The notes: generated by a model not told the origin, from the letters alone. A DNA stretch of 64,000 bases from Vibrio owensii CAIM 1854 = LMG 25443 (GCF_000817815.1 NZ_JPRD01000003.1:62001-126000), one strand, 5' to 3'. Positions 37,654-46,942 are shown, counted from the stretch's first letter. Translations and numbers: made by a program.

Positions 37654-38052
37654 TTAAGAGTACGAACAAATTTGTTGCCACAATGCGCGGCGTTGTTCGT
37701 TATTGCCATCAATATCTTGTAATAGCGGTGAAGTCAGTTGCTTGGCATTGATGCTAGCGTCTGCTTCACAACCTGCGAACCACACCCACTCTAGTTGATG
37801 TTCACCCAACATGGATAAACGCTCAGGCTCTAGGTGCAGTGCGTCGTCGAGCGTGAGCTTAATGCTTTTTAATACGCGCTCAAACATCAAAGCTGTCTCG
37901 TTTTCTGGACACATTGGCGATACCAATAGGAGTTTACAAGAACTTTGCAAATCCAATAATGGCGATTGATAGCCTTCCAGCCTTTCTGGGTGACTCAGCT
38001 CCCAAGTGCTGATCCCCATTTCATGTAAATATTGTTTCTCGTTAATTGACAT
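37654..38052 (-). CDS. holD: DNA polymerase III psi subunit HolD
   Basis: A 132-residue protein of the HolD family. The psi subunit binds chi (HolC) and the clamp-loader. The N-terminus (INEKQYLHEMGISTWELSHPERL) matches HolD, as does its place upstream of rimI. The family is poorly conserved, so the call depends strongly on the holD-rimI neighbourhood and the MGI-W motif. Length is similar to the E. coli protein (137). Confidence 0.88.
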   Translation of the reverse strand: MSINEKQYLHEMGISTWELSHPERLEGYQSPLLDLQSSCKLLLVSPMCPENETALMFERVLKSIKLTLDDALHLEPERLSMLGEHQLEWVWFAGCEADASINAKQLTSPLLQDIDGNNEQRRALWQQICSYS

Positions 38053-38115
38053 CTTTTGTCACCTATTTGAACGAGGCAATCCTATCAAAATTTCGCATTT
38101 AAAGTCAGAGGTGTT

Positions 38116-38568
38116 ATGAAGCTTTTCCAATCACTCGCTATTACGTTACTTATCGCCACCACCAGCTTTACCGCTTTCGCTAAGGATAGCAACGATGGCT
38201 GGGAGCTAATCGCCGAGAAAACCGTAAACTTCCAAACCGAGACCGACACGGTAGAACCAAACGGCCTGTTCAAAAACCGTAAGTTCAGCAAAATCAAAAT
38301 CAAATGTACTCAAGGCACCATGAGCATTAAGAACATGAAAGTAACCATGACGGATGGTAGCGAGAAAAAGCTCAAAACCATGGTTGGAACACTAACGAAT
38401 GGTATGTCGACACGCGCTTGGACACTACCAGGTTCTGAAGATGCGAAGTTCAAACGTCTAGAGATGGAATACAAAAGCTGGGGCAACATGACATTGAATG
38501 CAGCTGGTATGAGTAAAAAGGCAAAAATCGAAGTTTGGGGTAAAAAACGCGTCCAAGAACAGGATTAA
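38116..38568 (+). CDS. Secreted protein of unknown function (possibly DUF2541-like)
   Basis: A 150-residue protein with a signal peptide (cut near residue 22, TAFA before KDSN). The mature part is beta-rich, with a pattern of a leading WELI-type strand, a single cysteine in KIKCTQGTMSIKNMKVTM, and a TRAWTLPGSEDAKFKRLEMEY segment. That order recalls DUF2541 (E. coli YaaI), but I am not sure. It is a single gene with a terminator 40 bases downstream, divergent from holD. No role can be assigned. Confidence 0.7.
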   Translation: MKLFQSLAITLLIATTSFTAFAKDSNDGWELIAEKTVNFQTETDTVEPNGLFKNRKFSKIKIKCTQGTMSIKNMKVTMTDGSEKKLKTMVGTLTNGMSTRAWTLPGSEDAKFKRLEMEYKSWGNMTLNAAGMSKKAKIEVWGKKRVQEQD

Positions 38569-38607
38569 ACCACTTTTGCTCTGTACGACTCACTAAGAGC
38601 TCAAAAA

Positions 38608-38634
38608 CAAAGCCCGCTTTTACAGCGGGCTTTG
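38608..38634. terminator. Bidirectional terminator between the secreted protein gene and the GNAT gene
   Basis: Stem CAAAGCCCGC / GCGGGCTTTG with a 7-base loop. A- and T-rich flanks suit both convergent genes. Confidence 0.88.
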
Positions 38635-38651
38635 TCATTCAATATTGGCGA

Positions 38652-39155
38652 TTATAGCTCAGAAAATTCTGGAGAATAATCGATGCGACCAGAGCGTCCG
38701 TCACACTGACCTTCGACCAATTCTGCTACGCGGAACGCACCTTGCGGCACTTCCCATGCACAGTCGAAGCCCATATCTTCAGCAGCGGTAAAGCCTTGGC
38801 GCGCGTAGTAATCTGGCTCACCTAATACCACACACACTGGGTAACCAAAGTCACGAAGCGAATCAAAACCTTCTTTGATTAGCTCAGCAGCAATACCTTG
38901 GCGGCGGTAGTCTTCATGCACAGCCAAAGGCGCAAGACCTTGCCAAGATAAATCTTCACCATTCAACGTCACAGGGCTAAACAGCGCATGACCAACCACT
39001 TCACCTTCATCAGTACAGGCTACCAAAGACAAAGTGAGCTTGCCGTTTTCACGCAAACGCATCACTAGGTTGGCTTCCGCATCTGTTGGGAAAGCGTGTT
39101 TTAATAAGCGGTCAATGGTGAGAATGTCCGCAGGGGCTTCAGTTCGAATAAGCAT
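38652..39155 (-). CDS. GNAT N-acetyltransferase (YhbS-like)
   Basis: A 167-residue protein of the GNAT superfamily with an acetyl-CoA site around LAVHEDYRRQGIAAELIKEG (about residues 75-97). It overlaps the 3' end of ubiT by 17 bases, the same pairing as yhbS-yhbT in E. coli. The acceptor substrate is unknown. Conservation of the pair suggests a link to ubiquinone or its regulation, but this is inference. Confidence 0.83.
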   Translation of the reverse strand: MLIRTEAPADILTIDRLLKHAFPTDAEANLVMRLRENGKLTLSLVACTDEGEVVGHALFSPVTLNGEDLSWQGLAPLAVHEDYRRQGIAAELIKEGFDSLRDFGYPVCVVLGEPDYYARQGFTAAEDMGFDCAWEVPQGAFRVAELVEGQCDGRSGRIDYSPEFSEL

Positions 39156-39666
39156 TCGCTACTCCGGTTTCTTGTGCAGGCGCTTGAACCCCTTTCTGAA
39201 CAAAGTCAGCCAGTTGGTTCAGTGCAACTTGCATCGCTTTTGGTAACTGCTCTAAGTCGACACTGTCCATCAGGTTTTTCACTTCTAAGCCAAGCTCAGT
39301 ATCGCCTTCAATAGAAAGACGACGTTGGAAGAACAGTGTATCAGGGTCTTCTTTACGACCAGCAATAAGTACTAGGTCGTTAAGGTTACCACTAAAACTC
39401 ACATCTTCCTGAACCGGTTTCTCTGCTACCACTAATTTTTCATCTTGGTAGCTGATGTACCATGCTAAGTTCAAGTCTTTAATCGCAACTTTCAGCCACT
39501 TGTCTTCAAGGAACTCAAAATCACCATCTTCTAGGGCTTCTTTGAACACCATTTTTAAACCTTCTAGCAAGGCTTTTTTCTGAACAGTTTGTGGCAATAA
39601 CTGGACTGGAGATCGCAAAATTGATGCTGCGTTCTTTACTAGTTGACTGCGAATCTTGTTTAACAC
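39139..39666 (-). CDS. ubiT: Ubiquinone anaerobic biosynthesis accessory factor UbiT (SCP2 domain)
   Basis: A 175-residue protein with an SCP2 lipid-binding domain (about 35-140). In E. coli, UbiT (YhbT) delivers hydrophobic ubiquinone intermediates in the oxygen-independent hydroxylation pathway with UbiU and UbiV. Both of these are encoded 2.5 kb away on the other strand in this window. The gene overlaps the GNAT gene downstream. A TTGAT half-site, as for FNR, lies in its upstream region near 39740 but is not a full palindrome. Confidence 0.88.
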   Translation of the reverse strand: MLNKIRSQLVKNAASILRSPVQLLPQTVQKKALLEGLKMVFKEALEDGDFEFLEDKWLKVAIKDLNLAWYISYQDEKLVVAEKPVQEDVSFSGNLNDLVLIAGRKEDPDTLFFQRRLSIEGDTELGLEVKNLMDSVDLEQLPKAMQVALNQLADFVQKGVQAPAQETGVANAYSN

Positions 39667-39931
39667 GCTAATTATCCGTTACTTTGTCATAAGGTTGTCT
39701 ATCTTACGCAATAGAGTAATACCTGTACCTGTTATGTATCAATAAATCTGTTTGTTTTAGAAGTAGGCGGTTTACTCACTCAAACGTCGTTTTTTTGACC
39801 TTACGTGTATTATTGACGCTAAGTCGTGGATAAACGCTTTAATAACGGTATGTTCAAAGTTATAGTTATCAAAATAGCGTTTTTATTACACGGACGAATA
39901 ATCAGGCTCATTGGAGATCGGTAACACCTTA

Positions 39932-41971
39932 ATGCCTTCCCAGCAATTACAACATTGGTTTGCAACGCTTACCTCAAATAGCCCATTCTTTTTTGCCATT
40001 CTTGATAAGAAACACAATTATCGAATGGTGAGTGATCGCTATTGTGACATTGCAGGCTTAGGACACGACGAGATCGTTGGTCTGAACGACAGCCAAGTAC
40101 TGGGAGAGCAGTTCTATAAGAAGCTCGCGCCCTACTACCAACGCGCGTTCAAAGGTGATCATGTTGAAGCGGAAATTACACTCGACGAAACCGATCTTGA
40201 AACCAGCCTTCATTTCAGCCTTTCTCCCGTTCATGAAGAAAACGAAATTCGCTTTGTGGTCTTTCATGCCATCGACACGTCTGAAAAACAGATTCTGGTT
40301 CGCTCGTTAGAAGAGTCCGAAAGCAAGTTCGCTAAGCTAACTCAGCTGCTGCCCGACGGTTTGCTGTTGGTGGAAGATGACATCATCATTTCTGCCAATC
40401 CAGCCTCCGCACGTTTACTCGGGTTAAACTCGCCTCATGAGCTACTCGGAGAAGAACTGACTCGCTTGTTTATCGATGAAAACAGCAAAAAAGTCTTCAC
40501 TCATCGCATCAGCACATTACTTTCTGAAAAACCTTTTGTGTGTCTGACCAGCGCTCGTTGTGGCTTCGAACGTAAAGTTCAATTGCATGCCGATACCACA
40601 GCAATTCTCGGCAGTGAATCTCAAATCATTTTGATCCAAGACGCCGACGATGCGCCCAAGCTGCTTTCTTCTAATTCCAATGAAGATGCGCACATTGATT
40701 CACTGACCAAGCTGTATAACCGCTTTGGCTTTACGAAACGATTAGAGCAACTCATCAAGAGCCAGACACCGTTGCTGGTTTTCTACCTCGACATCGATAA
40801 CTTTAAGAATATCAATGACTCACTTGGCCATCACATCGGTGACAAAGTGATTCAAGAAGTTTCCGCTCGTCTAAAACGTTCTTTGCCAAATCAAGCAATT
40901 ATTGGCCATTTAGGCGGCGACGAATTTGGCATCATTCTGCCTGAGCCAGAAAACACTCGCATGGCAGAGATTTTATCTGAGCGCATTATTTCTCTGATCA
41001 ACCAACCTTTCGATCTGCATCATTTCAGTAAGCGCCTAGCGTGTTCTATTGGTAGTGTTCGTTACCCAGAAGACGGGCAAGACGCGCGCATTCTGCTGCA
41101 AAACGCTGATACCGCGATGTACGAAGCAAAAGACCGTGGTCGTAACCGTCTGATTAAATTTAACGATCAGATGAACAAAGAAGCACGTATGCGTTTGTGG
41201 TTAGAGATCGAGCTACAAAAAGCGCTGCAGCAAAACGGCTTGGAAGTATGGTACCAACCAAAAGTTAACGCCCGCGACTTCAGCATTAACGGAGCCGAGG
41301 CGCTAGTACGTTGGAAGCATCCGGTCGAAGGTTACATCAGCCCGGGGGCATTTATCCCCGTCGCCGAACGTGCAGGTTTGATTGAACACCTTGGCCGCGT
41401 GGTCATGCGCGATGTGTTTAACACAGTAAAGCGCTGGAAACTGCAAGGCATTCTACCGGGACGCGTGGCGATCAACCTCTCTCCAGAGCAGTTTGGTAAC
41501 CCACAGCTGATCGACTACATGGAGAAGCTACTGCGCACCACCGAACTTGACCCAAGCTGCATTACCTTCGAGCTAACAGAAAGTGCGGTAATGAGCGACA
41601 GCGAACACACGCTGCAAATGCTTAATGCGATCAAGAAGCTTGGTTTTGCCCTGTCTATCGATGACTTCGGTACAGGTTACTCTTCCCTTTCCTACTTAGC
41701 ACGGTTCCCTATCGATGAACTAAAAATCGACCGCGCGTTTATCAACGACATCGATACGCTCCCAAAACAGGTGACGGTGATTGAGAACATCATCAACCTT
41801 GGTAAATCATTGGATTTGACCGTGGTCGCCGAAGGTGTGGAAACCCACCAACAAGCAACACTACTCTCGAACCTGCAATGTAACTCGATTCAGGGCTTCC
41901 ATTTCTACCGCCCTCAACCTAAACACGAGGTTGAAGAGTTGTTTGCGCAAAACCGCCGTCATAAGAACTGA
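39932..41971 (+). CDS. rocS: PAS-GGDEF-EAL dual c-di-GMP enzyme (RocS type)
   Basis: About 679 residues from the ATG at 39932; a TTG at 39911 is an alternative start. There are two PAS-like segments (about 10-125 and 130-240), a GGDEF domain with the intact motif at about 328-332, and an EAL domain from about 435. The EAL side has the catalytic EALVRW, the FELTESAVM and DDFGTGYSS motifs, and EGVE near the end, so phosphodiesterase activity is likely. The residues five before GGDEF are not RxxD, so no I-site. V. cholerae VC0653 (RocS), a smooth/rugose switch regulator, has the same architecture next to the U32 genes; orthology is by context. Net activity is unknown. Confidence 0.82.
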   Translation: MPSQQLQHWFATLTSNSPFFFAILDKKHNYRMVSDRYCDIAGLGHDEIVGLNDSQVLGEQFYKKLAPYYQRAFKGDHVEAEITLDETDLETSLHFSLSPVHEENEIRFVVFHAIDTSEKQILVRSLEESESKFAKLTQLLPDGLLLVEDDIIISANPASARLLGLNSPHELLGEELTRLFIDENSKKVFTHRISTLLSEKPFVCLTSARCGFERKVQLHADTTAILGSESQIILIQDADDAPKLLSSNSNEDAHIDSLTKLYNRFGFTKRLEQLIKSQTPLLVFYLDIDNFKNINDSLGHHIGDKVIQEVSARLKRSLPNQAIIGHLGGDEFGIILPEPENTRMAEILSERIISLINQPFDLHHFSKRLACSIGSVRYPEDGQDARILLQNADTAMYEAKDRGRNRLIKFNDQMNKEARMRLWLEIELQKALQQNGLEVWYQPKVNARDFSINGAEALVRWKHPVEGYISPGAFIPVAERAGLIEHLGRVVMRDVFNTVKRWKLQGILPGRVAINLSPEQFGNPQLIDYMEKLLRTTELDPSCITFELTESAVMSDSEHTLQMLNAIKKLGFALSIDDFGTGYSSLSYLARFPIDELKIDRAFINDIDTLPKQVTVIENIINLGKSLDLTVVAEGVETHQQATLLSNLQCNSIQGFHFYRPQPKHEVEELFAQNRRHKN

Positions 41972-41996
41972 TCTCAACTGCAACAAAATCTGAGTG

Positions 41997-42020
41997 TTAC
42001 CCCTTACTCTCAAGGGGTAA
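41997..42020 (+). terminator. Hairpin after rocS
   Basis: A perfect 9-bp stem (TTACCCCTT / AAGGGGTAA) with a 6-base loop, 26 bases after the stop. It has no T-tract, so termination strength is doubtful. Confidence 0.5.
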
Positions 42021-42120
42021 ATCTCAACTTTATTGAGCTAAACCTAACTTAGGTCAATTTCGCTATTCATAATTCTTCATAAAATGCGGGCACCTTTTTA
42101 TTCTCTATGATTGTGAGCAT

Positions 42121-43134
42121 ATGGAACTCTTGTGTCCTGCGGGTAACTTGCCTGCGCTAAAAACCGCGATTGATTGCGGTGCAGACGCCGTATACATCGG
42201 CTTTAAAGACGATACCAACGCTCGTCACTTTGCTGGTCTGAACTTCAACGGCAAGAAGCTTGAAAAAGCGGTGCAATACGTTCATGACCGCAACAAAAAG
42301 ATCCACGTTGCATTAAACACGTTTGCCCACCCAAATGGTTTCGAGCGTTGGACAAATGCGGTCGACAATGCCGCAGCCTTGGGTGTGGACGCGCTTATCG
42401 TGGCTGACATTGCGGTACTTGAGTACGCTGCTCGCAAATACCCAGAACTCGAACTGCACCTTTCTGTGCAAGCATCAGCGACCAACGTTGCAGCGGTAGA
42501 TTTCTACAAGCAAAACTTCAACGTAAAACGCGTTGTACTGCCTCGCGTATTGTCTATCCATCAGGTAAAACAGCTTTCTCGCAACATCACTAGCGATGTA
42601 GAGCTGGAAGTCTTTGCTTTTGGTAGCCTGTGCATCATGTCAGAAGGTCGTTGCTACCTGTCTTCGTACATGACTGGCGAATCACCAAACACCGTTGGCG
42701 CGTGTTCTCCGGCGAAATACGTTCGCTGGCAAGAAACAGAAAATGGTCTGGAATCTCGTCTTAACGATATCCTGATCGATCGCTACAGCGCGGGAGAAAA
42801 CGCGGGTTACCCAACCTTATGTAAAGGTCGTTTCGAAGCTGAAATTGAAGGCGAGAAAAAACGCTACCATGCACTGGAAGAACCAACCAGTTTGAACACC
42901 CTCTCTATGTTGCCTGAGCTGTTTGCCGCAAATGTGGCTTCCGTAAAAATTGAAGGTCGCCAACGTAGCCCTGCTTACGTAGAACAAGTAACGCGCACGT
43001 GGCGTGCTGCGATTGATCGCTACCAAGCAAACCCAGAAGCTTACCAAGTCGAAGCAGCTTGGGATGCAGCGTTGGCAAACGTATCTGAAGGTACGCAAAC
43101 CACACTTGGTGCTTACCACCGTAAATGGCAGTAG
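42121..43134 (+). CDS. ubiU: Ubiquinone biosynthesis protein UbiU (U32 family)
   Basis: A 337-residue member of the U32 family. With UbiV and UbiT it forms the oxygen-independent hydroxylation system for ubiquinone; UbiU and UbiV each carry a [4Fe-4S] cluster. The N-terminus [20 protein letters not shown] matches the family. Candidate cluster cysteines lie in [26 protein letters not shown] and PTLCKGRFE. It is followed by ubiV, whose start lies 8 bases after the ubiU stop. Length is close to E. coli YhbU (331). Confidence 0.93.
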   Translation: MELLCPAGNLPALKTAIDCGADAVYIGFKDDTNARHFAGLNFNGKKLEKAVQYVHDRNKKIHVALNTFAHPNGFERWTNAVDNAAALGVDALIVADIAVLEYAARKYPELELHLSVQASATNVAAVDFYKQNFNVKRVVLPRVLSIHQVKQLSRNITSDVELEVFAFGSLCIMSEGRCYLSSYMTGESPNTVGACSPAKYVRWQETENGLESRLNDILIDRYSAGENAGYPTLCKGRFEAEIEGEKKRYHALEEPTSLNTLSMLPELFAANVASVKIEGRQRSPAYVEQVTRTWRAAIDRYQANPEAYQVEAAWDAALANVSEGTQTTLGAYHRKWQ

Positions 43135-43142
43135 AGGTTAAG

Positions 43143-44033
43143 ATGGATAACTCAATGAAATACGCACTTGGTCCGTTGTTGTACTTCTGGCCAAAGCAAG
43201 ATGTTGAAGCGTTTTATGAACAAGCGAAATCAAGCTCTGCGGACATCATCTACCTAGGTGAAACCGTGTGTTCAAAACGTCGTGAAATGAAACCTGCACA
43301 TTGGTTTGATATTGCGAAAGAACTGTCTGCATCTGGCAAACAAGTCGTGCTATCAACGATGGCACTATTAGAAGCGCCAAGTGAAGTGAACATCATGAAA
43401 AAGTACATCGATAACGGTGACTTCGCGATTGAAGCTAACGACGTGTCCGCGGTTCAACTGGCTTCTGAGCATAAAGTGCCATTCGTCGTTGGTCCTGCAG
43501 TTAATACTTACAACGCGCACAGCCTTAACTTGTTCCTAAAACAAGGCATGGTCCGCTGGTGTATGCCTGTAGAGCTGTCTCGTGAATGGCTCAGCAATAC
43601 CTTGGTTCAATGTGATGAACTCGGTATTCGCAATAAGTTTGAAGTGGAAGTTTTCAGCCACGGTTATCTGCCGCTGGCTTACTCGGCGCGCTGCTTTACC
43701 GCTCGTGCAGAAAACAAAGCCAAAGACGACTGCGAAACTTGCTGTATTAAGTACCCAACGGGTATTCAAGTAAGCAGCCAAGAAGGCCAAGAAGTGTTTA
43801 ACTTAAACGGCATCCAAACTCAGTCTGGTTACTGCTACAACCTGATCAACGATCTACCAAGTATGGAAGGTCTGGTTGATGTGGTTCGTTTAAGCCCGCT
43901 AGGCCTTAGTACCTTCTCTGAGCTAGACCAATTCCGTTCAAACGAGAAAGGCACCAACCCAGGCAAGATCCAAGACCGCCAATGTAACGGTTACTGGCAC
44001 CAACTTGCAGGTCTAGAAGTGAAGAACATCTAA
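43143..44033 (+). CDS. ubiV: Ubiquinone biosynthesis protein UbiV (U32 family)
   Basis: About 296 residues. The start at 43143 ([10 protein letters not shown]) has AGAGG about 5 bases before it, while the E. coli protein aligns from MKYALG four residues later. Four cysteines in the motifs [27 protein letters not shown] fit the 4Fe-4S ligands of UbiV. It forms a heterodimer with UbiU for anaerobic ubiquinone hydroxylation. The gene ends the two-gene unit at a strong terminator. Confidence 0.92.
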   Translation: MDNSMKYALGPLLYFWPKQDVEAFYEQAKSSSADIIYLGETVCSKRREMKPAHWFDIAKELSASGKQVVLSTMALLEAPSEVNIMKKYIDNGDFAIEANDVSAVQLASEHKVPFVVGPAVNTYNAHSLNLFLKQGMVRWCMPVELSREWLSNTLVQCDELGIRNKFEVEVFSHGYLPLAYSARCFTARAENKAKDDCETCCIKYPTGIQVSSQEGQEVFNLNGIQTQSGYCYNLINDLPSMEGLVDVVRLSPLGLSTFSELDQFRSNEKGTNPGKIQDRQCNGYWHQLAGLEVKNI

Positions 44034-44060
44034 TCCCTGCTTACGGTTTCAAAGTAATAA

Positions 44061-44092
44061 AAAAGCGAGGTACTAACCTCGCTTTTTTTACA
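44061..44092. terminator. Bidirectional terminator between ubiV and the MATE gene
   Basis: Stem AAAAGCGAGG / CCTCGCTTTT with a 6-base loop and a seven-T run on the plus strand; the A-run on the other side makes it usable by the convergent MATE gene. Confidence 0.93.
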
Positions 44093-44103
44093 TCTTTTCG
44101 TCG

Positions 44104-45450
44104 TTAAGACGCTTGAATACTTGGCTCTGCTGAACTCTCGTTCATTAGCTTCTTAACATCACGCCACAACATTGTCATCACCACTAAACTCAAGGCGATG
44201 TTAGACAGTGGGAATGCAATCCAAATACCCGTTACGCCTAGAAGTTTCGGCATGATGAACAAGAACGGCAATTGAATTGCCATATTACCAATGGTCACAA
44301 ACATCGCTTTGCTGCCTTTGTTCACCGATTGGTAGTACGCCGCAGCAACCACTAAGAAACCATCCAAGAACAATGCAAACATATGGAGGCGAATCCCCAC
44401 TACCGTCGCATCAATCAGGTTTTGATCGGCATTGTTGAACACCGAGACAAACTCGTACGGGAAAATGTTCATCAAAATAACAAACGCGACGCCACCGAGT
44501 ACTGACGTGCCCATTGCGACCTTCAACAGCTTACGAATATTGTCTTGATTACGTGCACCATGGTTATAGCTCACTAAAGGCTGCATACCATTAGCGATGC
44601 CTTCCGCGATCAAATAGTAGACCGTCACGATATAACCCAAGATAGCGTAAGCACCAATCAACAACGCACTACCGTACTGGGCAAACAGCGCGTTGTGCAG
44701 AGCGACCATCATTGAGCCATAGGCATACATAAAGAAGCTTGATGTGCCGATCATGACGATTTTAGGGATCACATCAAATTGCATCTTAAGGTCGCTGATA
44801 GTCAAACGCATCTTCGCTCTTGAAGTAAAGAAGTAACCAACACCAAGAATGGTGACCACCATCTGTGCTAACGCAGTCGCAATCGCTGCACCTTCAAGCT
44901 CCCAACCAAGCCAAGCAATAAACAGGTAATCAAGCACGATATTGATCACGGCACCAATCACCATCAAGATGGTGGCTAAGTTCGGGCTATCGTCGTTACG
45001 CAGCAAAAACGGCACGGCGATTGAACCAAGCGAGAACACACACGCCACGCTTAAGATGTGCAGGTACTGCAAACCAAGCTCGTATACTCGTCCTTCTGCT
45101 CCTTGCCAACGAATAAAATCATCAGCGAAGAAGAACAAGGTTGTCGCTACGACAGGCATCAAAGCAACCAAAAGCAAAAGACCGGTTGAGAGAATGCGTT
45201 TAGCACCTTCACTGTCTTTTTCACCTTGTTTGATAGAGGCGAGTGCGCCCGTACCTACGCCCACCATCATACCGATACCAAGTATCGAACCAATGATCGG
45301 CCACGCGACGTTGATCCCGGCTAATCCATCAGCCCCCACATAACGACCAATAAAGATACCATCCACGACTTGGTATAAGCCGTTGACCAACATGGCTGCG
45401 ACGGTCGGAATTGTGTATTTCCAAAACTGTTTGTATATAGAGTTTTGCAT
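44104..45450 (-). CDS. MATE-family multidrug/cation efflux transporter
   Basis: A roughly 448-residue polytopic protein with about 12 hydrophobic segments and internal MATE repeat symmetry. The start MQNSIYKQFWKYTIPTVAAMLVNGLYQVVDGIFIGRYVG is typical of MepA-like MATE exporters. The ATG at 45450 is preferred over an earlier GTG-type start at 45462. Such proteins export cationic drugs with sodium or proton gradients. A perfect palindrome lies 13 bases upstream, and the next gene upstream encodes a MarR regulator with the same palindrome, so it is probably MarR-repressed. The substrate is unknown. Confidence 0.88.
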   Translation of the reverse strand: MQNSIYKQFWKYTIPTVAAMLVNGLYQVVDGIFIGRYVGADGLAGINVAWPIIGSILGIGMMVGVGTGALASIKQGEKDSEGAKRILSTGLLLLVALMPVVATTLFFFADDFIRWQGAEGRVYELGLQYLHILSVACVFSLGSIAVPFLLRNDDSPNLATILMVIGAVINIVLDYLFIAWLGWELEGAAIATALAQMVVTILGVGYFFTSRAKMRLTISDLKMQFDVIPKIVMIGTSSFFMYAYGSMMVALHNALFAQYGSALLIGAYAILGYIVTVYYLIAEGIANGMQPLVSYNHGARNQDNIRKLLKVAMGTSVLGGVAFVILMNIFPYEFVSVFNNADQNLIDATVVGIRLHMFALFLDGFLVVAAAYYQSVNKGSKAMFVTIGNMAIQLPFLFIMPKLLGVTGIWIAFPLSNIALSLVVMTMLWRDVKKLMNESSAEPSIQAS

Positions 45451-45462
45451 AACTACCACCAA

Positions 45463-45481
45463 TAGTTAGCAAAGCTAACTA
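45463..45481. promoter_or_regulatory. MarR-type operator in front of the MATE gene
   Basis: A perfect palindrome TAGTTAGC-AAA-GCTAACTA, 13 bases upstream of the MATE start. The identical arms recur at 45937-45955 before the marR gene, with only the spacer changed from AAA to AAG. Confidence 0.85.
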
Positions 45482-45507
45482 AATAGATAAAAGAATAAAA
45501 TGTATGT

Positions 45508-45921
45508 TTAGTTTCCGAGCGCTTTATCCAGTAGCGCTTTCAGTTGCTGTGCTTCTTGCTTATCAAGTTTACGCACGAGTTGTTCAGAAATATCCTTGTA
45601 TACCACCTGTTCAAGGGACATCTCTGCTATCACTTCTTCCGTTAGCAAAACGCGCTTTGAACGCGCATCTTCGTTACAAGCGATGCGTCTAACCAACCCC
45701 TTTTTCTCCAAACGAACCACCATATTTGAAGCCGAAGGTTTGGTGACTTGCAGCTCTTCAGCTAAGTCCGTAATACGCACACCTTCTGGATGAAGCTGAA
45801 TCACTCGTAAGTAATCGAACTCATTAAAGCTCAAATGTGAAAGCGGATCTTCCTTGGAATAAACACGCCACGCTTTGGCACAAAATCGTTCTAACTCAAT
45901 CAGGCTTTTTTCTAGTGCCAT
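45508..45921 (-). CDS. MarR-family repressor, likely controls the MATE gene
   Basis: A 137-residue winged-helix regulator. The HTH and wing region (about 30-100) includes LHPEGVRITDLAEELQVTKPSASNMVVRLEKKGLVRR. The gene lies directly upstream of the MATE exporter on the same strand (57-base gap) and both have the same palindromic operator. Ligand-induced derepression of a drug efflux pump is the usual logic of such pairs. The inducer is unknown. Confidence 0.9.
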   Translation of the reverse strand: MALEKSLIELERFCAKAWRVYSKEDPLSHLSFNEFDYLRVIQLHPEGVRITDLAEELQVTKPSASNMVVRLEKKGLVRRIACNEDARSKRVLLTEEVIAEMSLEQVVYKDISEQLVRKLDKQEAQQLKALLDKALGN

Positions 45922-45936
45922 TGTGTTTTGCTCATT

Positions 45937-45955
45937 TAGTTAGCAAGGCTAACTA
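45937..45955. promoter_or_regulatory. MarR-type operator in front of the marR-like gene
   Basis: A perfect palindrome TAGTTAGC-AAG-GCTAACTA, 15 bases upstream of the regulator's ATG. The place suggests autoregulation by blocking the promoter or start region. Confidence 0.85.
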
Positions 45956-45993
45956 TTTTAGAGAAGCTCACCAAATTCTTCAAGCACAAAAAA

Positions 45994-46012
45994 GCCGCTC
46001 TAGTTGAGCGGC
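45994..46012 (-). terminator. Terminator of nlpI
   Basis: Stem GCCGCTC / GAGCGGC with a 5-base loop, followed on the minus strand by a T-run, 7 bases after the nlpI stop. Confidence 0.88.
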
Positions 46013-46018
46013 TCATGG

Positions 46019-46942
46019 TTATTTTTCTTCTTGTTGCTGTTGCTCGGCTTTGAGCTTAGCAAGTTGTTCTTGCTGCAACTGATCGTAGATTTGCGCCAGT
46101 TCCAAGAAAGAGTAACGGTGTTCTACGTATTCATAAACGTTGAAAGAGATTGCTAGCTTATACAACGAAATCGCATCAGCAATATCACCCTCTAGTTGGT
46201 AACGCTTACCAAGGTAGAAGTAAGTTTCTGTTAAACGTTCAGCAAGACGGTAGTTTTCACGCGTACCATCCATGATGGCTTTAAGCGCAGCATCATCAGA
46301 CACGTCACGCAGCATGATCGCAACTAAAACCCAGCCCCACTCTTCGCTTCGATCGCGTTGGTAACGTTTCTCCAAGTTCGCTTTTGCTTGCTCTGGGTTT
46401 TGTTCAGCTTCAATGATGTAAAGCCACAGTGCGCGGAATGGGTCACTCGGCATTTCTTCATAATGCTTAGTCATGTCTTCCAGAGCAAGGTCGATGCGAC
46501 CGCCGTAATACAGGGCAATCGCACGGTTACGCTCTGCGTATGAATTCTGTGGTGCGAGCTCAAGTGTTGAATCAAATGCTTCGTAAGCGGCATCAAATTC
46601 ACCCACTTGGGTAAAGTAAACACCTAATAGGTTGAAGATATCTGGTTGAGCAGGGTTCAGTTGTAGAGACTGATTAAAGTCCAAACGAGCCAAATCACGC
46701 AGGCCCACACTGTCGTAGTAGTTACCACGCTCGTAGTGCATCTTAGCGCGAACTTCATCGCTCAAGTCTGGACGCTGTAAAAGCTGGGAAAGACGTGCAA
46801 TCTGAACTTCTTGCTGAACGCTTGGCTGTAGCGGTACCGCCATCGGAGGATAGATCCACTTTTGTGCCGAATGTTGAGAGGTATTAGCACAACCGGTCAG
46901 CGCGATAGCGACACATAAACTTGCGGTTTGAAACCATTTCAC
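46019..46942 (-). CDS. nlpI: Lipoprotein NlpI
   Basis: A 307-residue outer-membrane lipoprotein with the lipobox LTGC (C18) and TPR-like repeats from about residue 60 onwards (ERGNYYDSVGLRDLARLDFNQSLQLNP and following). NlpI regulates peptidoglycan endopeptidase turnover together with the protease Prc in E. coli. The C-terminal end is Gln/Lys/Glu-rich (LQQEQLAKLKAEQQQQEEK). It lies downstream of pnp, as in E. coli, but separated by a strong terminator. Confidence 0.93.
   Translation of the reverse strand: MKWFQTASLCVAIALTGCANTSQHSAQKWIYPPMAVPLQPSVQQEVQIARLSQLLQRPDLSDEVRAKMHYERGNYYDSVGLRDLARLDFNQSLQLNPAQPDIFNLLGVYFTQVGEFDAAYEAFDSTLELAPQNSYAERNRAIALYYGGRIDLALEDMTKHYEEMPSDPFRALWLYIIEAEQNPEQAKANLEKRYQRDRSEEWGWVLVAIMLRDVSDDAALKAIMDGTRENYRLAERLTETYFYLGKRYQLEGDIADAISLYKLAISFNVYEYVEHRYSFLELAQIYDQLQQEQLAKLKAEQQQQEEK

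Noticed and set aside
41997..42020. Possibility that the rocS hairpin is a regulatory switch for ubiU
   Set aside because: There is only a simple stem without alternative pairing or a conserved aptamer; it is listed as a weak terminator-like hairpin.
42817..43119. 100-codon minus-strand ORF inside ubiU
   Set aside because: It is fully within the conserved ubiU gene and has no family features.
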